A program made the position numbers and the translations under genes. Below the pieces are notes generated by a model. That model did not search any database and was not told the DNA's origin. It was given only the letters and a program-made list of their open reading frames with translations. A DNA stretch of 64,000 nt from contig NZ_BJKN01000002.1 in the NCBI RefSeq assembly GCF_006538365.1, forward strand, positions 331,276 through 395,275, given 5' to 3'. Positions within the stretch are counted from its first letter, which is position 1; the number at the start of each line of letters is the position of its first letter. Origin of the DNA: Moorella sp. E308F. Its GTDB lineage: Bacteria > Bacillota > DSM-521 > Neomoorellales > Neomoorellaceae. Positions 8,249 through 16,847 of the stretch are shown piece by piece.

Positions 8249-9790
8249 ATGCGTGCATCTATCTGGCAGGGTGCTGCTATTCTCATGCTGGCCAGCCTGT
8301 TAAACAGGATCGTCAGTTTTGCCTATCGCATCCTGGTGGTACGTTACATTGGTGCCGAAGGAATGGGCCTTTATGAAATGGTTTTTCCCTTCTATAGCCT
8401 GGTTTTAATGATCGCTACGGCCGGTGTGCCGGTGGCCCTGGCCAAGTTAGTAGCGGAACGAGTAGCCCTCCAGGCCTGGGGAAAGGTACGCAGTGTTTTC
8501 CGTCTCTCTTTATATTTTTTAACCGGTAGCGGGCTCATAGCAGCCTTAACTTTATGGTCCCTGGCTCCTTATCTAACTGGCAGGTTCTTCGCCGATACCC
8601 GGGTTTACCCGGCTTTTATGGTTATGTTGCTGGCCCTCCCTGTGGTCTGTACTTGTTCGGCCTTTCGTGGCTATTTCCAGGGATTGCAACTGATGCAGCC
8701 GGTGGCCCTGGCCCAGGTAAGTGAACAGGTGGTCCGCGTGGGTGCTGGTCTTTTCTTTGGCCTCCATTTTCTTCCCTACGGGGTGGCCATGGCTGCCGCC
8801 GGCCTGGCTATGGGTATGGTCCTGGGGGAACTGGCAGGGCTGGTTATAAGTATCGTTATTTTCTGGCAGGCGCTTTCCTACTATGAAGTTGCTCCCTACC
8901 AGGAAGGTTCAATGCAGGCCGATATCTTACCCCTGGCCCGCCTGTCCTTGCCAGTCATGCTGGCCCGGGCAGCCGGCGGGTTGATGTTAACCATGGAGGC
9001 CCTGCTGATCCCCCGCCAGCTGCAGCGTTGGGGAGTAAGTGTAGTGGAAGCAACGACAATTTATGGCCAGTATGCCGGCATCGCCCTGACCCTGGTTTAC
9101 CTCCCTATGGTTATTACGGTGGCAGTTGCTATAGCTATGGTCCCGGCCATTGCTGAAGCCCAGGCCATTAAGGATTATGATCTTTTATCTAAACGCTGCC
9201 GGCAGGCTTTAAAACTTACGGTTTTAAGCGGTTTACCCTTTGCGGTCATCTTTTATCTCCTGGCTACACCACTTTGTGACCTCATTTTCTCTACCCCGGC
9301 AGCCGGGGTGGCCTTGAAAATGCTTGCCTGGGGCAGCGTTTTTATCTACCTCGAGCAAACTACCGTCGGCATCCTCAACGGCCTGGGGGCTATGCCCATC
9401 GTCCTCAGGACGACCGTTACCGGCGGGATTATTGATATTCTGGGAATTTATTTCTTTACTCCCTTGTTGGGGATTACCGGAGCTGCCCTGGGAGTGAACC
9501 TGGGTAGCGGGGTGACGGCTATTTTAAATCTCCTGGCTCTGTCCAGGTATACCCCTTTACGCCTGGATCTCCGGACATTTGTTTACTGGCCCCTGGTGGC
9601 CTCCTGCGGGCTGGTCCTGGTTACTTCCTTTATCTGGACGGTTCTCGCTGCTGTACCGGCAACCTGGCGTCTTATCCAGGCTATTGCCGGCGGCGGCTTG
9701 ATCTATCTCTTAATCCTCCTTGCTTCTGGCGTGATTAACCCCACCCACCTTTATTTATTACCGTGGCCCGGCCACAAGCCTGGTAGATAG
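8249..9790 (+). CDS. spoVB: stage V sporulation protein B, MOP-family flippase
   Basis: The 513-residue polytopic membrane protein, with about 14 predicted helices, carries the SpoVB signature GAEGMGLYEMVFPFYSLVLM at residues 36-55 and the polysaccharide-transporter fold throughout. SpoVB is needed for spore cortex formation and is thought to move a lipid-linked peptidoglycan precursor across the forespore outer membrane. GGGGTG lies 5 nt before the ATG. The 3' end overlaps the convergent surE gene by 40 nt. Its presence argues for an endospore former. Confidence 0.9.
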   Translation: MRASIWQGAAILMLASLLNRIVSFAYRILVVRYIGAEGMGLYEMVFPFYSLVLMIATAGVPVALAKLVAERVALQAWGKVRSVFRLSLYFLTGSGLIAALTLWSLAPYLTGRFFADTRVYPAFMVMLLALPVVCTCSAFRGYFQGLQLMQPVALAQVSEQVVRVGAGLFFGLHFLPYGVAMAAAGLAMGMVLGELAGLVISIVIFWQALSYYEVAPYQEGSMQADILPLARLSLPVMLARAAGGLMLTMEALLIPRQLQRWGVSVVEATTIYGQYAGIALTLVYLPMVITVAVAIAMVPAIAEAQAIKDYDLLSKRCRQALKLTVLSGLPFAVIFYLLATPLCDLIFSTPAAGVALKMLAWGSVFIYLEQTTVGILNGLGAMPIVLRTTVTGGIIDILGIYFFTPLLGITGAALGVNLGSGVTAILNLLALSRYTPLRLDLRTFVYWPLVASCGLVLVTSFIWTVLAAVPATWRLIQAIAGGGLIYLLILLASGVINPTHLYLLPWPGHKPGR

Positions 9791-10533
9791 CTGCTTAATT
9801 CTTCCTGGAAGGCGTAATGGGTTAAATCTAGCTGCAGGGGTGTCAGGGAAATCAAGCCGCAACTCAAGGCACCGATATCGGTATCGGGACCCTGGTCAAG
9901 GTCCTCTTTCTCACCGGCCAACCAGTAGTAAGCCCGCCCGCGGGGATCTTTCCGGCTGCTGACGGTATTGACGTAACGCCGCCGGCCCAGGCGGGTGATG
10001 GCTATCCCCTTTATTTCAGCCTCAGGCAGGTGGGGAATATTCACGTTCAACAAAGTACCCTGCGGCAGCCCCCGCTTCAGTATTTCCCGGGCCAGACGAG
10101 CCGTGAAACTGGCGGCAAAGGTGAAATCAAACTCCTCTTCCCCTACCAGGGATACCGCCAGGGATGGAAGGCCGTTGATACAGCCTTCAATGGCTCCCGA
10201 AACGGTACCAGAATAAAGGACATCAGTACCCAGGTTTTCACCGCGGTTAATGCCGGAGACAACCAGGGCCGGTGGTTCCTCCAGGAGGGCATCCAGGGCC
10301 AGTTTAACGCAATCGGCAGGAGTGCCGTTAATGGCCAGACCCTTGCCGATGGGCTCTTCCCACGGAACTTCGGTAACCCGTAACGGTTTATGCATGGTTA
10401 TACCGTGACCTATGGCGCTGCGTTCTTTTTCGGGGGCTACGACTACCACTCTGCCGATGGCCGTCAGGGCCAGGCTCAGGGCTTTGATACCAGGTGCATG
10501 GATACCGTCGTCGTTAGTTACCAGGATTAGCAA
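9751..10533 (-). CDS. surE: 5'/3'-nucleotidase SurE
   Basis: The 260-residue protein starts LILVTNDDG (metal ligands D8, D9) and continues with NGTPADCVKLA and SGINRGENLGTDVLYSGTV, the SurE active-site signatures. SurE dephosphorylates nucleoside monophosphates in the cytoplasm. The start is TTG behind GAGGTG, the ribosome site lying inside the end of the preceding YpmA-like gene. It is the last gene of a minus-strand series and converges with spoVB. Confidence 0.95.
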   Translation of the reverse strand: MLILVTNDDGIHAPGIKALSLALTAIGRVVVVAPEKERSAIGHGITMHKPLRVTEVPWEEPIGKGLAINGTPADCVKLALDALLEEPPALVVSGINRGENLGTDVLYSGTVSGAIEGCINGLPSLAVSLVGEEEFDFTFAASFTARLAREILKRGLPQGTLLNVNIPHLPEAEIKGIAITRLGRRRYVNTVSSRKDPRGRAYYWLAGEKEDLDQGPDTDIGALSCGLISLTPLQLDLTHYAFQEELSSYLPGLWPGHGNK

Positions 10534-10535
10534 TG

Positions 10536-10691
10536 TTACACCTCGTAAATGGACAGGGTCATGGTATGCCCATCTGTATCTTGGGACAGGCCGAACATCA
10601 GGTTATAATCCTTCAGGGTTTTATTTAATAAGTCAACAATTTTATATAATTCATCGTTGCTGGTAAAACTCTTGCTGACTAGCAGGCGCAT
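10536..10691 (-). CDS. small DUF4264 (YpmA-like) protein
   Basis: This is a 51-residue protein. Translation gives MRLLVSKSFTSNDELYKIVD, then LLNKTLKDYNLMFGLSQD and TLSIYEV. The segment DELYKIVD-LN-TLK-NLMFGL is the YpmA/DUF4264 family core. The start lies inside the end of the TPR gene (41-nt overlap, different frame), and its stop lies 2 nt before the TTG of surE, so the three are probably cotranscribed. Its function is unknown. Confidence 0.8.
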   Translation of the reverse strand: MRLLVSKSFTSNDELYKIVDLLNKTLKDYNLMFGLSQDTDGHTMTLSIYEV

Positions 10692-11607
10692 GCAGGCCCA
10701 TTCTCTCCTTTCTTTCTTCTTTACTGGCGGGAGTCAATCCCCAGGCCCGGTTGTAACATCCGGCGGCAGTTTCAGGCTCACCCATGGCCTCAAACAGGAC
10801 GCCCAACAGTTGCCACCCATCGCTATGCCTGGGGTCAAGGCGCAACAATTCTTCTAGGACTTCCCGGGCTTCCTCTAACCGGCGTAGCTTGATCAAGCAG
10901 GCGGCATAATTTCGCCTAACCTGCAGGTCGCCCGGCTGGAGGGCCAGGGCCCGGGCATAGAGAGGGGCAGCCAGGTAATATTTACCAAGAGCTTCCAGAC
11001 AAATGGCGGCATTATTGAGGACGGAGAAGTCCGCCGGTAACAGGCGCAGGGCCATTTCCAGGCATTCAATTGCTTCCAGCCAGCGCCGTCCCTGGGCCAG
11101 GGCAGCCGCCAGGTTGGCGATAACTTCCCCCTGTCGCGGGGCCAGGGCCAGGGACTGGTGATAAAAGTTGATGGCTTCTTCAGTACGGTTGAGCTGGGCC
11201 AAGCAGACACCTATGTTATTCAGTAGTTCGGCATCCCTGGCACCATACTGGCTGGCCCGCTGAAAATACCGGTAGGCCTCCTGCCATTGCCCCAGGCACT
11301 GGTAACAGAGCCCGGTATTAATTAAAATGTCCGCATCCTTGGGAGCAAGTTTCAGGGCTTTCTGGTAACAGGCCAGGGCTTCCTTGGCTTTTCCCATTTT
11401 AAAAAGACAATAACCCAGGTTGTTCCACCCGGCAGCGTACCGCTTCCTGGTATGAAGGATAGATTGATAAAGCCGGGCCGCTTCTGGATAGCGCCCCTGT
11501 TCCAGCAGCCTCCAGGCCTGCTCTTCTTTACTTAATGTTTCTTTATTGGAGAGGGCAACTGGCTGCTGGTCTCGTCTGTAAGCTGGATTTTGGACAGGAC
11601 TGGACAC
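10651..11607 (-). CDS. tetratricopeptide-repeat protein
   Basis: The 318-residue soluble protein consists mainly of about seven 34-residue TPR units between residues 27 and 290; W-LG/A-YP/LAP spacing repeats through it, for example AGWNNLGYCLFKMGKAKEAL. TPR arrays mediate protein-protein contacts; no catalytic domain is seen. The start is GTG behind AGGAG at 9 nt. It lies between the Fur-family gene and the overlapping YpmA-like gene on the same strand. Confidence 0.85.
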   Translation of the reverse strand: MSSPVQNPAYRRDQQPVALSNKETLSKEEQAWRLLEQGRYPEAARLYQSILHTRKRYAAGWNNLGYCLFKMGKAKEALACYQKALKLAPKDADILINTGLCYQCLGQWQEAYRYFQRASQYGARDAELLNNIGVCLAQLNRTEEAINFYHQSLALAPRQGEVIANLAAALAQGRRWLEAIECLEMALRLLPADFSVLNNAAICLEALGKYYLAAPLYARALALQPGDLQVRRNYAACLIKLRRLEEAREVLEELLRLDPRHSDGWQLLGVLFEAMGEPETAAGCYNRAWGLTPASKEERKERMGLHAPASQQEFYQQR

Positions 11608-11696
11608 TGTGCATCGCTCCTTTTCATATCCATCCTGTCCTTAATTTTTCGTCCTCCTTCATACCATATCCTTCCATAAATACCAAAAATCGTACG

Positions 11697-12164
11697 TCAA
11701 ATAACGTCGCTACTCGACTTCCCCCGGTCTTTGGCAGCGCATTCACGACAGTATCCGAAAAATTTTAGCTGGTGATCGGTAATATGGAAACCGGTCTGCC
11801 GGGTTAAAATTTTTTCCAGGGATTCCAGCAGGTCATCATCAAACTCCTGGACCCGGCCGCATTCCAAGCAGATCATGTGGTGATGGTAGTGGGTTTCGTG
11901 CTGGTCCAGTTCATACCGGGTACGGCCATCACCGAAATTGATTTTCTGCAAAATATCAAGTTCGGCCAAGAGATCAAGGGTGCGGTAAACGGTAGCCAGC
12001 CCAATATCGGGGTAGCGTTCCTTGACTATATTATATACCTCTTCGGCACTCAAATGCTCGGCTGCATTCTCCAGGAAGGCCTTGAGTATCACCTGGCGCT
12101 GGGGGGTTACCTTATAATCCAGCTGGTGGAGCTTTTGACATATGGCATTGAAAGTATTTTCCAT
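11697..12164 (-). CDS. Fur-family metalloregulator (Fur/PerR/Zur)
   Basis: The 155-residue protein has a winged helix with VTPQRQVIL and LATVYRTLDLL, then the metal-binding region HETHYHHHMICLECG and a structural zinc pair CLEC/CREC. It represses or senses by metal (Fe, Mn or Zn) or peroxide; which one cannot be decided. A longer TTG-initiated frame exists, but AGGTG lies 6 nt before the ATG at 12164, which I take as the start. It sits in a minus-strand operon-like series. Confidence 0.92.
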   Translation of the reverse strand: MENTFNAICQKLHQLDYKVTPQRQVILKAFLENAAEHLSAEEVYNIVKERYPDIGLATVYRTLDLLAELDILQKINFGDGRTRYELDQHETHYHHHMICLECGRVQEFDDDLLESLEKILTRQTGFHITDHQLKFFGYCRECAAKDRGKSSSDVI

Positions 12165-12183
12165 AAGTAACACCTGCAATCCT

Positions 12184-13149
12184 TTAGTCCCTGGCAGTAA
12201 AGGTTTCCATAAATCCCAGTCCGGAGACTTCTTCTTCCGGCCGGGTGGCCAGCCTTAGTTGCCCTTTAAAGCGGCAGTAAAGACCTCGTACCCCCTTGGC
12301 GGTAACTAATCGCGGGCCTAAAGCTGTTGTTTCTTTAATATCCAGCCTGATGAGGGGTGTAGTACCGGCCTGCAAGGAAAGTTCAGCAGGATAGCTCAAG
12401 TTATCCTTAGTTAGCTGTTCAAAAACCTGCACTTCCAGGTTGCCGGTGGCAGCCAGGATTTCTTTATGGCGTGCCAGGTAAAGGGCCCTTACGTGTTTAC
12501 CACTGTAGAGGAGGTTGCCCCAGAAGTCGGCCCACAGGAGGGTATAGGCATCGGTATAATAACGCCCCAGGAGGGCTCCTCCTAAGGTCTGCGGTAAAGG
12601 GAAATTATAACGCCGGTGCTCAATATATCCCTGGCCGCTAAAGCTCTCCTCTTGTCCTGCCAGGACTATCTTGCCACTGACACGGGCGCGAGGTACCGGA
12701 ACGGTCCAGAACAGGTATTTATTACCCTTCTCGCCGTAGTTAATCCGGCCGTGGCCCGGTTGCCAGCCAGGCAATTGGGGTTCATACTCTAACTCCAGCC
12801 CCGGCTCTCCTGATCGCCATTCCAGGCGGAAAAAGTTTCCTTCCTGGTAGATATGATTACCAGCCATGCGGACATCGAGGCGATCGGTGGCGGCCGTAAA
12901 AGGGGCAGTGACTTCCCGGGTAATTATTTCCTTGCCCGGTCGGGCCAGTAGGAGACGAGCTTTTCCTTCTTCACCGCAGACGGTAAAGAAAACGTTCAGG
13001 TAGGTACCTTCACCGTTGCTGGCTTCCCAGAGCCAACTCTCTTCCTCACCGACCTGGCCCTGGTAAGCATTGTCGGCTGCCGCCAGGGGTTTACCTGGTA
13101 AAGCGTTAAACTCCGTATCCTCCCAGAAAGAAAAGGTACTTTCACGCAA
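12184..13149 (-). CDS. lipocalin-like protein related to CrtC/AttH
   Basis: The 321-residue soluble protein is rich in beta-strand patterns with many aromatic residues. GQGYIEHRRYNFPL at about residues 172-185 and the following WADFWGNLLYSG recall the motif centre of the two-lipocalin CrtC (carotenoid hydratase)/AttH fold. No signal peptide is visible. It lies 17 nt after the dehydratase-activase gene and 20 nt before the Fur-type gene. The family assignment is by pattern only and the substrate is unknown. Confidence 0.5.
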   Translation of the reverse strand: MRESTFSFWEDTEFNALPGKPLAAADNAYQGQVGEEESWLWEASNGEGTYLNVFFTVCGEEGKARLLLARPGKEIITREVTAPFTAATDRLDVRMAGNHIYQEGNFFRLEWRSGEPGLELEYEPQLPGWQPGHGRINYGEKGNKYLFWTVPVPRARVSGKIVLAGQEESFSGQGYIEHRRYNFPLPQTLGGALLGRYYTDAYTLLWADFWGNLLYSGKHVRALYLARHKEILAATGNLEVQVFEQLTKDNLSYPAELSLQAGTTPLIRLDIKETTALGPRLVTAKGVRGLYCRFKGQLRLATRPEEEVSGLGFMETFTARD

Positions 13150-13166
13150 GCCCCTCCACTCCTTTC

Positions 13167-14129
13167 CTATTCACCAAGGGTATCCCATTTGCCACAGCGG
13201 CTGCCCCAGCGGGCAACTATACTACCTTCTTCTTCTATATTAACAATTTCACACAGGTTTGAACACCCCTGGCAGGTAAAACTGTGGGCCCGGAATTCTT
13301 CTTCGGCTACTTCGAAACCTTTAAATTTAGTTTCCCGGTTATTGTTGACGTAATCTCGAGCCAGGAGGGCGGCGCCCAGGGCTCCCATAACGGCAAAGTG
13401 GCGGGGCACGATTATTTCCTGTCCCAGGGCTTTACTGAAGGCGGCCCGGATACCGGCGTTGGCCGCTACTCCCCCCTGGAAAACGATGGGGGCGAGTATC
13501 TCTTTGCCTTTGGCGACGTTATTTAAGTAGTTGCGGACCAGGGCCTCACACAGGCCGCCAATAATATCTTCTATATTGTGCCCCATTTGCTGTTTATGAA
13601 TCATGTCGGATTCGGCAAACACTGTGCAGCGGCCGGCAATGCGTACAGGATGCCGGGCCTTTAAAGCCAGTTCGCCGAAGTTTTCAATGGGAATCCCTAA
13701 GCGGGCGGCCTGTTGATCCAGGAAAGAACCCGTCCCGGCGGCACAGACGGTGTTCATGGCAAAATCGATCACTACTCCCTGGCGGAGAATAATAATCTTG
13801 GAGTCCTGGCCGCCGATTTCCAGGATGGTTTGTACCTCCGGTACTTCCAGGCGGGCGGCCACAGCATGGGCTGTAATCTCGTTTTTAACAATATCAGCGC
13901 CGATAATGGCCCCCGCCAGATAACGGCCGCTGCCGGTGGTACCGGCCCCAGCGATGCTCACGTCTCCCGGCAGGGTGGCCTTCACCCGGCGAAGGCCCTC
14001 TTTCACGGCCTGGATAGGCTGGCCGTGGGTACGTATGTAAAGACTGCTTAATACTTCGCCTGCAGCGGTAATGACAACGACGTTGGTACTGACGGAACCG
14101 ACATCAATACCCAGGTAACAGGACTGCAT
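13167..14129 (-). CDS. 2-hydroxyacyl-CoA dehydratase activase, BadF/BadG/BcrA/HgdC ATPase
   Basis: From the ATG at 14129 the protein is 320 residues. It has the ASKHA ATPase motifs YLGIDVGSVSTN, GAGTTGSGR and EIGGQDSKII. It also has the two cysteines that bridge a 4Fe-4S cluster at the dimer interface, in NTVCAAGTGSF and AGRCTVFAESD. Such activases use ATP to fire one low-potential electron into a dehydratase or reductase. A 32-codon upstream extension is open but unlikely, because GGAGG lies 9 nt before this ATG. A Cys-rich tail (CQGCSNLC, SRCGKW) follows the ATPase core. It overlaps the preceding gene by 26 nt. Confidence 0.92.
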   Translation of the reverse strand: MQSCYLGIDVGSVSTNVVVITAAGEVLSSLYIRTHGQPIQAVKEGLRRVKATLPGDVSIAGAGTTGSGRYLAGAIIGADIVKNEITAHAVAARLEVPEVQTILEIGGQDSKIIILRQGVVIDFAMNTVCAAGTGSFLDQQAARLGIPIENFGELALKARHPVRIAGRCTVFAESDMIHKQQMGHNIEDIIGGLCEALVRNYLNNVAKGKEILAPIVFQGGVAANAGIRAAFSKALGQEIIVPRHFAVMGALGAALLARDYVNNNRETKFKGFEVAEEEFRAHSFTCQGCSNLCEIVNIEEEGSIVARWGSRCGKWDTLGE

Positions 14130-15216
14130 TACTCCTGGCCTCCATTTGCTCGCGCCGCTGGCGCAAAAGATCGACAAAGGCTTCCAGCCTGGTTTCCACT
14201 CCGGCCCGGCCGGTCTGTTCGTCAATAGTCAGGCTTAAGATGGGAATGCCAAAGTCCCGGCTGATTCGCGGCAAAATACTTTTGGCTACTATTTCCGGAA
14301 TGCAGGTAAAGGGTGCCAGCTGGATGACACCGTCAAAACCATTCCGGGCGTAAAGGATGGTTTCGCCGACGCTATTCTGGCCGTGTCCCCCGACAAATTG
14401 ATTTAGATAAGGGTGGGCCAGCTGGCGCACGTCCTGGGCACCGTGGGCCAGAACGTCGGTGGCCGTGTACTGGGTCAGGTAAATAGAGCGGTGGGTAATA
14501 ACCCCCATCTCTCCCAGGGTTTTTTCTATATCCAGATTCATAAAGGGCTCCAGCAGGACGTAAATTTCCCCGACAATACCCACCTTGAGGGGACGGCGGC
14601 CGGTATCCCGGGGAATATTTTGTAAAAGCTGCCGACATTCTTCCCGGGCAGCAGCTATTTCCTTCCGGCTCCGGGCTTGTTCCACTATTTTGAGACAGCT
14701 GTGGAAGGTACGGGTAGTTTCCCCTTTTTTTAATTCATAGGGGCGGATGCTGGTGGCCAGCTGTTCCAGCTCATCCAGGAGCTTTAACTTGGCCCAGGCA
14801 CGGCGAACGACTTCCACAAAGGCCAGCCAGGAAAGGCCGGCTGTTTTGAGTACGCGCCTTAATTTGATAAAAAATGGCCATAAACCCGTCAGGGGGGGAT
14901 CAAAAACAAAGATATCAAAGTTAAACCCCAGGTTGCGTAAAATCCTTTCGTGCATCATGCCGTACAGGCCAGCGCGGCAGGGACCTACTCCCCCGGAGGT
15001 AATGATTATCTCCGCCCCCCGTTCCAGGACTTCCAGGTAGGTGCCCAGGACCATTTTAAAGGGGATACAGGCATATTCCGGGGCATACGTAACGCCCCGG
15101 TCCAGGGTGGCGGGGCTGGGGTTGGGCGGGACGACGGCTTCGAAGCCCATATCTTCCACCAGCTGTTTGAAACCCAGGTAGGAATATCCCATATGGGCAA
15201 AGGACACCTTTTTCAC
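14104..15216 (-). CDS. DUF2229/HgdB-like activase-associated protein, second of a tandem pair
   Basis: The 370-residue protein has conserved Cys patches (PEYACIPFK, SGGVGPCRAG, LAPFTCIPE) of the kind that hold Fe-S clusters in 2-hydroxyacyl-CoA dehydratase-like proteins. It ends with SLTIDEQTG-AGVETRLEAFVDLL, shared almost exactly with the preceding gene, so the two are tandem paralogues. In relatives these domains are often fused to the activase in one large protein; here they are separate overlapping genes. The true substrate is unknown and no classical dehydratase alpha/beta pair is in the window. Confidence 0.8.
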   Translation of the reverse strand: MKKVSFAHMGYSYLGFKQLVEDMGFEAVVPPNPSPATLDRGVTYAPEYACIPFKMVLGTYLEVLERGAEIIITSGGVGPCRAGLYGMMHERILRNLGFNFDIFVFDPPLTGLWPFFIKLRRVLKTAGLSWLAFVEVVRRAWAKLKLLDELEQLATSIRPYELKKGETTRTFHSCLKIVEQARSRKEIAAAREECRQLLQNIPRDTGRRPLKVGIVGEIYVLLEPFMNLDIEKTLGEMGVITHRSIYLTQYTATDVLAHGAQDVRQLAHPYLNQFVGGHGQNSVGETILYARNGFDGVIQLAPFTCIPEIVAKSILPRISRDFGIPILSLTIDEQTGRAGVETRLEAFVDLLRQRREQMEARSNAVLLPGY

Positions 15217-16199
15217 CTGTTCCCCCTCCTCTGGTGCAGCATATCGACAAAGGCCTCCAGTCGGGTGGTTATACCGGCATCACCCGTTTGCTCATCAATG
15301 CTTACAGACATAAAGGGTAGTTGTCCACGACTTAACTTCCGTATGTCCAGTTCCATAATCTTATCCACCATGGCATCGGGGCCGCAACCGAAGGCAGTGA
15401 CGTGAATGATGCCGTCTATATTTCCCTGGTGGAGATAATGATAGGTTGCTCCAAGAACCAGGTTGGAATAATGCCAGAAAAGGCGCTTGGGAAGGCGGCT
15501 GCTCAACCGGTAAAGCCTGGCCGGGTGGACCATTTCCATGGTCCAGACGTTCACGCCCATCTTTTTTAACTTGCCAATGATATCCAGGCTGATATATTGA
15601 TCGTAAACCTGGTAGGGATAGCCCAGGACGGCCAGGTTCAATTTTCCCGGTTCCCTGATTGGAGCTTCAGCTGCCTCGCCCCGTAGTTTGGCCATGGCCT
15701 GCAGGGGCAGGTAACCTGCCAGGAGCAATTTCTGGTAGGCATGCTGGTGGTGCCTTCCTTCCAGGTAGGCAGACCATGCCTGCCGCAGGCTAAAACCCAG
15801 CAGTTCGGCCAGGCCCCGGCAGGTCGGCCATAAACCCCATAGGCCCCGGCCCGCATCGACCTGGAGATCGATGATGGGGGGCAGGTGGGGCAGGCTAGCA
15901 CGCACCATATCCGGTAAACCTAAAAATTTGGGACAAAAAGTGGCGCGCTTACTTATCCTTACCATGCGCGGGATAAAAATGGCATCTACCTTATCTTTAA
16001 GGGTCAAGACGTGACCGTGGTAGAGTTTAATAGGAATGCAGGCATCGGCTACTGCTTCGCGGGAGCCGTCATCCAGGATAGCCTTGGTAGTAAGGGGTGA
16101 CGTGACAATTTCGATTCCCAAACGGTTAAAAAAGGCTAGCCAGAAGGGAAAATGGCTGTAATACATCAAGGCTGTCGGGAAGCCAATATGTAACGCCAA
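15213..16199 (-). CDS. DUF2229-family activase-associated protein, first of a tandem pair
   Basis: The 328-residue protein starts MALHIGFPTALMYYSHFPFW, typical of DUF2229. It carries conserved Cys in DACIPIKLYHGH and FGCGPDAMV and ends with VSIDEQTGDAGITTRLEAFV, as its downstream paralogue does. It probably forms a complex with the BadF-type ATPase two genes on. The 4-nt ATGA overlap indicates translational coupling. It opens the minus-strand operon; the 114-bp gap to the divergent gene at 16314 should hold promoters in both directions. Confidence 0.8.
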   Translation of the reverse strand: MALHIGFPTALMYYSHFPFWLAFFNRLGIEIVTSPLTTKAILDDGSREAVADACIPIKLYHGHVLTLKDKVDAIFIPRMVRISKRATFCPKFLGLPDMVRASLPHLPPIIDLQVDAGRGLWGLWPTCRGLAELLGFSLRQAWSAYLEGRHHQHAYQKLLLAGYLPLQAMAKLRGEAAEAPIREPGKLNLAVLGYPYQVYDQYISLDIIGKLKKMGVNVWTMEMVHPARLYRLSSRLPKRLFWHYSNLVLGATYHYLHQGNIDGIIHVTAFGCGPDAMVDKIMELDIRKLSRGQLPFMSVSIDEQTGDAGITTRLEAFVDMLHQRRGNR

Positions 16200-16313
16200 A
16201 GAATTCTTCCTCCTGTTGAACTGTCCTACCTAGATTTCGACGTTCATTAAAAAAAACCTTCTGGGATTATAAAGAAGCAGGTATTTTCTTTAGGGGGCCG
16301 GCATAGGGTTTAG

Positions 16314-16697
16314 GTGAGACAAGAATGGGGTTCGGGGGTGGAAATTTTGCTGCGGGCTGTTTTGACAGGGTTACTTTATGCCATGTTAGCCGGTCTGGGT
16401 ATGGCCACCTTGCTGGGGTTACTGCTGTATTTCACCCCCCTTTCCGAGGGACTGTTACCCTTGCTGGCCAGTATTACTGTAGCCCTGGCCGTCTTTTTTG
16501 GGGGGCTGCAGGCAGCAAGGATCGCCGCGGCCAGGGGGCTAGTCCAGGGGTTAGGGGTAGGCTTGCTCTTTTTCATAGTAACCCTGACTATGGGCTGGAC
16601 CGGAGGGCCTCTAACCATTGGCGCTACCGGCCAGAAGCTGGGGCTTTGTCTCCTGGCCGGGGCCATGGGCGGGGTAGCCGGCATGGCCGGCCGTTAA
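16314..16697 (+). CDS. small four-helix membrane protein (TIGR04086/YrzE-like)
   Basis: The 127-residue protein has four predicted membrane helices with Gly- and Ala-rich packing (LLYAMLAGLGMATLLGLLLY, then GLGVGLLFFIVTL and LCLLAGAMGGVAG). It fits the TIGR04086 family of Firmicutes by length and hydropathy. The start is GTG with a weak upstream AGGGTTTAGG. The gene is divergent from the DUF2229 operon. Its function is unknown. Confidence 0.65.
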   Translation: MRQEWGSGVEILLRAVLTGLLYAMLAGLGMATLLGLLLYFTPLSEGLLPLLASITVALAVFFGGLQAARIAAARGLVQGLGVGLLFFIVTLTMGWTGGPLTIGATGQKLGLCLLAGAMGGVAGMAGR

Positions 16698-16698
16698 T

Positions 16699-16845
16699 TT
16701 AATGCCGGAAAGCTACCAGTAACCAGCAGAGGAGCCCCCCTGCCAGGAATGCAAGGCCGAAGATCAAGCGGAAACGCGGCCCCCCGTGTGGGGTAAAATA
16801 GACAGGCCATAGGGCCTGTTTTTCTTTGGGACGCATGAAATTCAT
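16699..16845 (-). CDS. 48-residue single-span membrane protein
   Basis: From the ATG at 16845 the peptide reads MNFMRPKEKQALWPVYFTPH, followed by one hydrophobic helix (LIFGLAFLAGGLLCWLLVAF) and RH. CAGGGGTAA precedes the ATG, and the stop of the upstream gene lies 2 nt away, so translation is coupled. A longer frame from 16950 lies inside that gene and is probably not used. Its function is unknown. Confidence 0.6.
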   Translation of the reverse strand: MNFMRPKEKQALWPVYFTPHGGPRFRLIFGLAFLAGGLLCWLLVAFRH

Positions 16846-16847
16846 TG

